A stretch of DNA of 64,000 nt from Stromatinia cepivora (lineage: Eukaryota; Ascomycota; Leotiomycetes; Helotiales; Sclerotiniaceae), in contig RCTD01000014.1 in NCBI GenBank assembly GCA_014898415.1, positions 620,001-684,000 on the forward strand, written 5' to 3'. This document shows positions 54,537 to 64,000 of the stretch, piece after piece. The notes below the pieces were generated by a model. That model worked only from the letters and a program-made list of their open reading frames with translations. It had not been told where the DNA came from and did no database searches. Each line of letters starts with the position of its first letter. The stretch's first letter is position 1. Position numbers and translations under genes: made by a program.

Positions 54537-56629
54537 ATGTTGTTGACCACGTCGGAGGGAAAAACTTCGACGGCATTCGTTAGTTGGTCAATGTTATGGG
54601 TGGCATTGCTGTCATCATTCGTGCAAGATGTACACGCTGCTACTTCCGACGATTGGAGAAGCCAATCTATATATCAAATCATCACGGATCGATTCGCAAG
54701 AACTGATGGCTCGACAACCTATGCCTGTAATAATACAGCGGAACTGATTGCGGGGGGGACCTTTCAAGGAATCATCAATCATCTAGATTACATTCAGGGT
54801 ATGGGATTTACAGCTGTGAGTTTGCCCATCTCAGCTTCTGCTCAAGCTCTTCCCATAGACAATCTCTCTCTTTTGTCGTGCATTGCGCGACCATCGTGAT
54901 AAAAGGTGGAATCGATCAAGCTGAACAACACAAACTGACTTAAGACCAAACATAGATCTGGATATCGCCAGTGGTACAAAACATCAATCAAACAACGGCA
55001 TACGGCCAAGGCTACCATGGATTCTGGAGTCAAGATATCACCAAGATCAACGAACATTTTGGAACTCCAGATGATCTCAAACTCCTGTCGTCAACCTTAC
55101 ACGATCGTGGCATGGTAAGTTGATTCATATCCGCAACTCAACCATACGAAATACAAATTCTAATCCAATTGTGCGCTATAGTACCTGATGATCGATGCAG
55201 TCATCAATGACATGGCCTACGCAGGGCCTGGGAGTGAAACTGATTACTCCACGCTAGTTCCGTTCAACAAAAAAGAATACTACCATCCTTTTTGTTACAT
55301 CACCGATTATTCGAACGCAACCAACTATCAAAATTGTTGGCTCGGAGATGATACAGTTTCACTGCCAGATCTTGATACCGAATCTGACTTTGTGAAGCAA
55401 ACATGGGAAACATGGGTATCGGAGATGGTTGCCAATTATTCTCGTATGTACTTCTGATCATGAATCTGATTTATCCCTTGCGCCTTCTGGAAGTCTTGGC
55501 TGTGGAGAAAATCTGGGGAATATGCAGAATATAAATTGTTGTAAGATTGGGCTGACAGACATCTGAACCGTAGTTGATGGCCTTCGTATCGATGCCGCTA
55601 AACACGTCGACAAGCCTTTTTGGCCTGGCTTCCAAAAGGCCGCCAATACATTCACCATTGGTGAAGTCTATGAAGAGTTGCCTATCAATGCATGCGAATG
55701 GGCTGTCGATGCTCTTTCGTCTGTCCTCAATTATCCTGCCTGGTACTATATTACATCTATCCTTTCGAACTCCACAAATGGTATGGGAAGCTTGAGCTAC
55801 CAATTCGATCAAACCCAGAAAAACTGCTATGATACTACACTTCTCGGTACATTTAGCGAGAATCATGATGTCGCTCGTTTCGGATCTTACACAACTGATC
55901 TATCTCAAAGAAAAAATGCTCTTACGTTCGATTTCTTCACTGATGGTATTCCTGTGGTATATTATGGCGCAGAACAAGGCTTTGACGGTGGAGGTGATCC
56001 TGAAAATCGTGGAGCACTTTGGCTAAATCCAACTGGATATGATAACACATCAACTTTGTATCAACATATCAAGACCATGAATACCGCCCGTAACGCCGTC
56101 AACAATTATATGATTTCGACCAATTACTCTAACTGGAGTCCTTACTGGGCATACAAATCATCAGTCATCTATCAGGCGGACGATGCATTGATATTTAGAA
56201 AAGGAAACGTCCATTCAATCGTGACAGCTATCACTAATGTTGGGACCCAGGGTGGAACTGTTGGGCCTTACTATATTGGAGACACCAATTTTAGTGAAGG
56301 AATTCTTATCATTGAAATATTGAGCTGCAATAGCACTGTTACAGGAATTGGGGGAACTTTCACCCTCACCTTGACAAATGGAGAGCCACAGGTATTTTAA
56401 CATCTTTTCAATGAATATGCATCATAGGCATGAGAACTAATATTTGAAATAGGTTTGGATACCAGGTTCCCTTCTAGTGAACACAACCCTCTGTCCAAAA
56501 CCCATGAAAAACGTCAACAAAACCAAGGCCGTCGCCAGCAAATCTCTCTCATCACACACATCACCATCATCAGTACTTTCCTTCTTTACCGCTTGCTTAC
56601 TATCGGCTTTATTCTTCGTCTCTCAATGA
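54537..56629 (+). CDS. GPI-anchored alpha-amylase (GH13), five exons
   Basis: Exons 54537-54815, 54956-55114, 55182-55443, 55574-56391 and 56453-56629 join in frame to 564 residues; introns 140, 67, 130 and 61 bp. The N-terminus ([20 protein letters not shown] then [14 protein letters not shown]) is a signal peptide. The TIM-barrel shows [10 protein letters not shown] with nucleophile Asp240, TIGEVYEE with acid/base Glu264, and [10 protein letters not shown] with Asp332; spacing (24 and 68) matches Taka-amylase (24 and 67). The last exon adds a C-terminal segment ending [19 protein letters not shown], a hydrophobic GPI-anchor signal, preceded by a Ser-rich region. Such anchored amylases (A. 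nidulans AmyD, Aspergillus agsB neighbourhood) lower alpha-1,3-glucan in the wall. Its head-to-head place next to the synthase supports that role. Intracellular AmyG-type enzymes lack a signal peptide, so this is not one. Confidence 0.95.
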
Positions 56630-57475
56630 TCCTTATGTACAGCATTGGGTTGCGTTCTGGCGTTTGGGGTTCACCTATTAGGGAAATGAATAATTGTATA
56701 ATCACAGGTAGCTTGTTTCATTGTAGGTCGTGGAAGTATTACTTGATTACGGGGCATGGGTAGGAGCGATTCATTCGGCGGGGACGGCGATCAGAAGCGA
56801 CGGCGATGGTGACCATGGTAGCATACTCGGAGGGACAAATTATTGGCAAAACCCAACCATAAAGGCACGGACATGGAAGATGAGCATTTCGTTATATCTT
56901 TCTCAATGTACATATTTATAGACAGGATACTTAGGGTGGTGAAAGAAAGACGAAGATGGGATATGTATAGATGAATCCGATACGGGATTACCAACCTTTT
57001 AACTTGATCTTACACTTGAATGCATGTGCCTTCGATTCAAAACTAACATCTTTGCTAGTCGTGGATTTCAAACTAAGTTTTCAATATAGGTACTTACCGA
57101 AATTTGGATGCTAAACTTTCTCTTGATAGCACCGAGTTTCCACGAAATTCATATGCATGAAAGCAAACACCTTTGAAACCAAAAGGATAAGGCTGAGGAA
57201 TTTTTCTCGGCTCGTCTCGCAAATTGTAATGCAGTGGTTGGTCCATCTCTGTCAAACGTTGGGGAAATAACATCTCATCTCATTTCATCTCATGTATGTC
57301 AGACGGACGCAGGGGCATTTCTTGGACACAGCGCTGTGCCACTTGCCGCTATACACAGGAAAATGAGATAATGGCGGTAACGACGATGCTGGGCTGACAA
57401 AATTCAAATCCCTAAGGGACCTTAAAATACTTCCTATACTTCCGAATCCTTTCTGAAAGGACCCCAAATTTATAT
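56630..57475. other. Intergenic spacer, 3' side of the amylase gene
   Basis: About 0.85 kb of ordinary composition leading to a sharp AT-rich transition at about 57475. A 56.7-57.0 kb plus-strand open frame overlaps only 3' untranslated sequence. No gene is called. Confidence 0.55.
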
Positions 57476-58689
57476 AGAAAGAATATTATATATATATATA
57501 TTTGTTAAACAAAAATAAAAAAAATCAGATTCTCAATATTTAAAGAATAATATATATAAAAAGATTATATATTCCGAATTTAACAAAAGTGAAATTATTA
57601 TTATTTCAAATTATAATTATAATTTATATAATCGATGATTAATTATTCATTTATTATTAATTTTATTTATTTTTTGAAATTTTTTTATTCAAATCATTTA
57701 TTTTATCATTATACTACGAAAATTATATTTATAAAGATCATATTCATTTTCAAATATATATAGATTTAATTTAAAACTAAAATTATTAATTCAAATTTTA
57801 AAAAATTGAAAAGTATAATATTCTTTATAAATATATTAATTTTGAAGATTATTAATTGAAGAATATAAAGTTCATTTTGGATTCACTTATTCTTCCAATA
57901 AGATTATTATGATCTTCATTTTTACGAAAAACCATGAAAGTATACAGAGGAAGTATTTCTAGCTCCCTTAGGGAATGTATGATTCAGAGGCCTGAAGTTC
58001 TTCGGTACAACATGAGTAGGTTGAAGTTTGACCAAACAGCTGAAGTCCTTAAAAACTAAAGGATTTAGGGCTGTGCCGGGAGGAGGGGAGCAAGGGTTGT
58101 ACGAGAAGTGCTTATGTGTCTAGATTTTCATCTGAACAATCAGAATGCGATATCACGATAATCTAAGCAATAAACCAGAGCATTCTAAGTTCTAAATTGA
58201 ATGTAAAACGCAGAAATTTTTGCGTTCAGTTTAATTCATTTCAATTTGTGGTATTCAATCGATTCTTGCCGAAAAGCTGAGCTGGTAAGCTCAAGCTGAC
58301 TGCTCCAAAGTTTGAGCTCTTTCGGCTGCCACAATCCGTCGAATAATCCGTCCTTTTCCGCGGAATAATCCTCTCTTTTTCATGAAAATTGGATTTTGTA
58401 TAATATTTCAAAATTCAATGGATTATTTTATAAAGCATTTGAAACCTTAAATCTAAAAATAGATTCCGCCAAAATCAATAGATTCCGTTAAGAAATACGG
58501 ATACCAAAATAAATACCCTAAATTTTTTTGGGATTAAAATCCGTTTTTTTTTTATAAATAATATTATTATTAAATAATAAACACTCTCATTAATCACTTC
58601 ACAATATAAAGATTTATATATATATATATATATATATATTATACTTATTTCGAATAATAAGATTAATATAATCAATATAATTAATTAAA

Positions 58690-59012
58690 TGTTACGAGGT
58701 TTGCCGTCTAGATCACGTGGAAATGCCCTAAACTCTCGAGGTGGTTTATAACTAGGTGTCAAACAGGGACTTAAGTAACAATAATGAATAATTGCAATTT
58801 GTAACTAATAGTAGATTATACTAAATGATTGATTTTGAGAACAAAGCTCTACAGTAAAGAAATCCATCCTGATTATATAGACATTTGTACTATACATTCC
58901 ACTGCTTCTTGTTGTCCTATCGCTATAGAAATATTTTAGTCTTATGACCAACTCTAGCATGTGATTAGTCATGTGACACAGAAATCAGTCCGACCTGATG
59001 TCCGTCGTAACA
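58690..59012. mobile_element. Solo LTR, 323 bp, with 5-bp target-site duplication
   Basis: It begins TGTTACGA and ends TCGTAACA, a perfect 8-bp inverted repeat with the LTR-type TG...CA ends. It is flanked on both sides by TTAAA (58685-58689 and 59013-59017), a clean 5-bp target duplication. Composition is much less AT-rich than the surroundings. Absence of internal coding sequence and of a second LTR indicates a solo LTR left by recombination. The superfamily cannot be assigned from the LTR alone. Confidence 0.82.
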
Positions 59013-60482
59013 TTAAACTATCTAGATCAAATTGATCAAATCAATTTAAATGATCAAATCGATTTATACGATTTAATTATTTAATATATAAATACAAATT
59101 CGAATTTTATAAATTCATTAGTATATATAAATATCACGGGATGGCATGACTACAGAGCACTTTCAGGGATCGGGGAATAAGTGGTATATATGATTAATAG
59201 AATAAAAGAATTAAATGATTTGTCTTTCATTATATGAATCAAGAACTGTATATATAGAACAAATGAATGGTTATTTAATCGATATATATTTTAATTAGGC
59301 TAGATCTTTATTTATTAGTATATCAGAATCACCTTATCAATCGGAAAAATTGGTAAAGATTAGAAAATCCTTTATTTCGATTGGAAAATATATCCTTTGA
59401 TTTTTTATAGGATATAAGAGATTATAGGGTTTTCTGTAATATATCTCCTAGATCGAAGGGCGATCTGAAATAAATGGAAAGATATAGAAAATAGTAATTT
59501 ATTTGATTTATAAAGGAATAGTATAATATATAAATCTGAAATAATCCTGATATCTTTGGAATGGGGAAGAATTTGATTGTATATAAACTACAAATATTTC
59601 TTGATTTTCGGCTTGTTATTTGTAATATTCTTCGAAATTAAGATTTTGAATAATAAAAAGAAAGTTTTCTATTGAAAGAATATAGAAGAATAATTGATTT
59701 TACAATATAACAATTGAGAATACCTATAATTGTTAGATTACAATATATTGATCGCAATAACAAAATAAAATGAATGAATTTTTAAAAATATATAAATCCC
59801 TTCTTCGTATTTTTGTTTTTGTTTTAATCAAATTCTTATTAATCATTATTATATTTAAGATTTTAGGGTTTAAAAAGGCTAAATAAACGAATTTCAGTTA
59901 TATTAAATAAATGATGGTTGAAAAGAAAACTTTGAGAGAATCGAATATAAAAGAAGATCTTAGTATTTCTTTAAGGGATTAATAAACCGAATAAAGGGAA
60001 TTAATAAATTCAATACAGATATCAAATCAAGATATCGATCTTTAGAAGTATAGTTTAATTAAATTTGCTTTTAGAATGATATATAATTATTTATTTCAAA
60101 AACCATTTTTTTTTATTAAAAGAATTGTTATTTGGTGTAATCAATTGCTTATTATGGATTCAAATAGTAATTTGGAAGTAGATTTCGTTTTTAAATTCTA
60201 TTATATAATTGAAAGGTTTTATTAATCCTGTATTTGTAATTATCGAAGTAAAGATTATTCGATAAAGAAAAGAAAAGAGAAAGGTTTTCTTTGTTTGATG
60301 ATAATAATCTATTCGATTCTTTGATGCTAGATTTTTTGGATAATAAATCAGATAAAAAAGAAAAAGAAAAAAAATTATCGAAAATTATTAATTTTTTAGT
60401 TAAAACAAAGAATAAAGGGAATTATGAGAAAAGAAATGATCATTTATATATTCGATATATAAAATCGTTAATTACTAGGAAA

Positions 60483-60807
60483 TGTTGGAAATGAGGCCAT
60501 CATAGGATTAGAATTGAGGTCACGTGATCACAATGGTGCACAAACCATATTTGGGGATAATCTCAATTCTACTCCTACTAGAATTATAGATTTTTAGTTC
60601 AACCTATATAATCAACAATACTATTACTTCCTGTATCAAAAGTTAATAGATTATAAGTCCGGTTGTATAATAGTAATTAGAAAGCAAAGCAAATCGAAAA
60701 AAGATTAGTATAATTAGTAGGGGTAAAATAAAATAAAAATCAGAGTTTTCATATAGTATTATTAAAGCAGAGTTGAAATATAACAATACAATTTATAATT
60801 CACAACA
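60483..60807 (+). repeat. 5' LTR of a Ty1/copia-type element, 325 bp
   Basis: Starts TGTTGGAA and ends TTCACAACA, giving TGTTG...CAACA inverted ends. The following bases (TTATAGATCAGAGTAGAGAG) resemble a tRNA-Met-type primer binding site (the TATCAGAG core), although mutated. It directly precedes the copia coding remnant. No 3' LTR lies in the window. Confidence 0.72.
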
Positions 60808-61199
60808 TTATAGATCAGAGTAGAGAGCAATCTGTACAATGCTGATACAGAATTATAATAAAAGCGAAAAGCAAGTTCGTATAGCTATAAGAAAATATAT
60901 TACAATATGATTTTATAAATTTTCTTATTGTTTTATTTTTATATTTCTTTATTATCCTGAATTTATTCGTTGTATATTTTTTAAGATTATTTTAAAAACC
61001 CGAAGACTATTTTTGATATCTATTAAATAGTAAGAAACCTTTACAATATTGAAATCAAACAACTCTTCGAAGCTTGATCAAAACAATTATAAGTGATAGT
61101 TTAGATAAACAAAGATACAATTAAAAGGGAAAGAATGGTTTTATATAATTGATTAAATATTAGATAAATATATATAGATTGCAGGATCCAATATAGTAT

Positions 61200-63852
61200 T
61201 TGTTTATGAGATAAATGATTATATATATTATAATATCGAATTGAAAACGGAATACTTAAAGGACGAAATGAATATATTATTGTATATTTGTATAATATTC
61301 AATGATAACGATGAAACCTTTATCGATGAATATTTAATAATATATATATTCTAAAGATACTTTAAATCAAAATATACTAGAGTCAATATAGTTATAATCA
61401 ATATATATATAACAATAATCCAGAACTTCAAATTCCAATCCGATATCCATCCCAACATAATCATTATCGAAGCTTAGGACAAATTAAAAGAATATAAAGG
61501 AAATTAGGAACTATAAATAAAAACTGTCGATCAGTATATTAAAATATTGCTTTATTCTTGATTTTAATATATAATCTTTTAATCGATTATCAAGAAATAA
61601 TGGATATATTGGATATTCAAATCAGCCTTAATATCGATGATAAGATTAAGTATTTATAAACTAAGGAATTTCGTTTTAAGAATGGATTAGAGCGAATACA
61701 AATTGCAAAAGGATTTAGATACACTTTTCGATATCAAAAATCAGATTTCGAGATTCCAAATAATATTTGTGATCTATATTAAAGAGAAGGTTATTATATA
61801 CAAGACTATTTGTGTTTAATATAAGCCAGTAAATTTCTTTGTAATTATCTTTGTTATCAAAAAAGAAAAGAATTATCGAATCCGAAAAAAGTTTATTTTA
61901 ATAAAAAAGATTAAGTATACTTTATTAATAATATTTCTAAATCAGATTCCGATATTAAGGATATAATAGAGGAAGATTGTAATTTGATAAAGGAGACTAT
62001 TAATAAGGTTTCTTTTAATAAATGGTATGCTGATATAGGCGTTTTTTTATATATGTTTAATTAACCTTTATTATTCAAATCAATAGAATTTATTGCTAAA
62101 CGAAGAATAAAGGTTGATGGGGGAGTGATGTATTATTGTTATTGAAGTTTAATGGATATAGTATACGAAGATAATTTTAAGATATTATTTTCAAATGTAT
62201 TATATATATCAAGGCTAGAAGTAAACTTGTTATTAGGAAAAAGGATTTGTGAAATAGGGTTGTAAGGGGAATTCAATTTTCATTATATATATTTCAAAAA
62301 GGACAATAAGAAAGTCATCTGTATTAGAATGTAAAACGGAATATACGTGATTTCATATATAATCAAAGGATATAAGGATACAGCTCTTTATTCGAATATA
62401 TATCAAAATGATTAGAAAAAAGGTTTTTCTTTAGAGATAATCGATGGCATCAAAGGTATCGATAATGAATTAATACTTAAGGAGAAAGAGAGATATTTGT
62501 TATGGCATCAAAGATTCAATCATCTAGATCCAGACAAGATCAAGAATCTATACAAAATATCCAATATAATCAAGTCAATAAAGGTTCTAATTGAATTAGA
62601 TATCTGCGAAATGTGTATACTCATTAAAATGATCAATTGTATTCCGAAGCAATTGAGTTTGTACAAATCAAAGAGACTCGAATTTATACATTTCGATATT
62701 GCAGGATCATTTCCAAAATCGATTTAAGGGAATCGTTATTTTATATTGATTATTAACAGTTGTACAAAAATAAATTGGATTATATTACTTAAACAAAAAG
62801 ACGATATAATTTAAATATTGAAAACTTGAAAAAAGGAGATGGAATTAGCTATTGGAGAAAAGATCATTATAGTTAGAACTGATAATGCATCAGAACTCCT
62901 ACAAACTATTTGTGAATGATTATCAAGCATATGATCCGAAATTATAACAATTACCTCTTTATATTAAAACAAACCTGCAGAATAGAATATAAGGATTATA
63001 AAAACAAATATAAAAGCAATGCTAAAAGAAGCTGGATTATTATTAAAATTTTGGAACGAAATTGTAAAATATGATATTTATATTAAGAATTATATTAATA
63101 TTGATCTTAATATAAATAGAATAGATCGATCCTTTATAAAAGCTTTTACAAATATAATACTAAATATAAAAATATACAAAGTTTGGGGGAGCAAATATTA
63201 TGCTTATATTAATTCCAAGATTATTCCGAAAAAACAAAGATACAACAAATTACAGGATATTTCGAAAATCGGTATATTTTTAGGATACTCAAAAGTTACA
63301 AACAAATATATCAAAATATATTTTTCAGAATTAGATTATATATTTCAATTAAACAAAATAATCATAAATGAATTTCATCGAAAAGAAGATTTGGATTTTA
63401 AATTAAGAAATTGTGAATCAAATTTACAAGGAATAAAGAATATAAAACCAGATCGAAGATCTCGTAATAGATCGACAACAAACAAGGCATTTTCTTCATC
63501 CTCAATATCAAACGCGATACCTACATCACTTTCGTTCCAAACATTCTTTTCAACAGATATTATATCGAGTTTAATGATTATATTAAGCACCCTAATTATC
63601 AAATTGAAATTAGATAAATTAAATACATTAATATCAATATACAATGAAGATAAAAATAATAATATTCAAAAAACAAATCAAGAATCTTTTTCCAAAGATA
63701 TTTCAGATATCGAATCCATTATTCCAAAGATTCCAATCCAAAAATCAACTTTTGTAGATCCTGAATCTATATCAAAAACAAAATTTAAAACTATTTTAAA
63801 TTTTATTGAAAAGTTTATTTTAGTAAAATCAGAAAACAAAATAAATCTATAA
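61200..63852 (+). pseudogene. Decayed copia gag-pol coding region
   Basis: Recognisable blocks include a protease-like stretch (WYADIG at about 62023, then EVNLLLGKRICEIG), the GAG-pre-integrase LWHQRFNHLDPDKIKNLYKI at about 62500, a mutated Cys pair (CEMC) following it, RLEFIHFDIAGSFPKSI, RTDNASELLQTI, AMLKEAGLLLKFWNEIVK and VWGSKYYAYINSKIIPKKQR with GIFLGYSKVTNKYIKIY. Frequent stops interrupt the frame; one of the two longest open pieces is 63019-63852. The protease DSG Ser position now reads DIG. Consistent with RIP, not with an active element. Confidence 0.85.
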
Positions 63853-64000
63853 TCATTTGAAATTGAACAAAAAAATATAATGAACCTTAAAAACGAACCT
63901 TTAAAATATTTAATATAAAAACAGAAAAGAGATATAAAATAAGATTCTAAAAGAGAATAGAAAAACAAAATTATAAGAATATTGATTACGATATTTATAC

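Larger units (their letters stand above)
57476..64000. other. AT-rich, RIP-like, gene-free block
   Basis: From about 57475 to the right edge, the sequence is extremely AT-rich with long A/T homopolymers and TA repeats; no host gene is seen. It contains a solo LTR at 58690-59012 and a degenerate copia element from 60483. Between 57880 and 58380 and again inside the solo LTR, ordinary composition returns. An AT-rich block of dead transposons adjoining normal genes is the usual look of RIP-affected regions in Pezizomycotina. Other transposon remnants are likely in 59013-60482 but I cannot name them. Confidence 0.7.
60483..64000 (+). mobile_element. Degenerate Ty1/copia LTR retrotransposon, truncated by the window edge
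   Basis: The order is 5' LTR, gag-like remnant (about 61200-61950), protease remnant (about 62000-62345), GAG-pre-integrase and integrase (about 62490-63410), then a low-complexity linker to 63850. Reverse transcriptase and 3' LTR would lie beyond 64000. The copia order (integrase before reverse transcriptase) is shown directly. The very high AT and many stop codons are typical of RIP, so it is dead. Confidence 0.88.

Noticed and set aside
60291..60494. 67-codon open frame just before the copia LTR
   Set aside because: AT-rich Lys/Asn/Asp composition is that of random AT DNA, and it crosses the LTR border at 60483; no support as a gene.
57476..64000. CRISPR array or prophage in the AT-rich end
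   Set aside because: No spaced identical repeats or phage genes; the sequence is eukaryotic retroelement decay.

Overview
The window looks like nuclear DNA of a filamentous ascomycete (Pezizomycotina). Genes are separated by AT-leaning, microsatellite-rich spacers, introns are mostly 50-140 bp with GTATGT/GTAAGT donors and CAG/TAG acceptors, and the gene set is fungal: an Fmp27/Hobbit-type lipid-transfer protein, cell alpha-1,3-glucan synthase, a quelling-type RNA-dependent RNA polymerase and GPI cell-wall proteins. Retroelements in the last 6.5 kb are AT-mutated and stop-riddled, as expected of repeat-induced point mutation (RIP). A Leotiomycete of the Botrytis/Sclerotinia/Monilinia type is my best guess, from impression only.

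Layout. 1-73: possible 3' tail of a gene entering from the left. 1955-5311: a PEX11-like peroxisomal protein and an unknown two-exon protein, both on the minus strand. 7397-7468: tRNA-Thr(AGT). 9178-11467: a four-exon protein-kinase-like gene whose catalytic-loop Asp is Asn, a likely pseudokinase. 11703-13575: four-exon CofD/UPF0052-family gene, divergent from 14823-23786, the 2987-residue Fmp27/BLTP2 homologue. 25238-29503: three-exon RdRP. 29.5-33.1 kb: spacer with two TIR-flanked MITE-like copies in opposite orientation. 33150-42370: three secreted or surface proteins (Ser/Thr-rich single-pass protein, five-exon Cys-containing secreted protein, small GPI protein) separated by large satellites and a pogo-like transposon relic. 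43091-50643: three-exon alpha-1,3-glucan synthase, divergent from a five-exon GPI-anchored alpha-amylase at 54537-56629. From about 57475 to the end: AT-rich, gene-free block with a clean solo LTR (5-bp target duplication) and a decayed Ty1/copia element that runs off the window.

The clearest functional unit is the alpha-glucan pair. The synthase and a GPI-anchored GH13 amylase sit head to head across 3.9 kb, an arrangement reminiscent of the agsB/amyD neighbourhood of aspergilli, in which the amylase tunes wall alpha-1,3-glucan. Spliced models were built by hand; every one given keeps an open frame across its junctions. No completely new multi-gene system is evident. The most unusual items are the pseudokinase, the MITE pair, the pogo relic that retains the transposase tail, and the unmutated solo LTR beside a RIP-damaged element.
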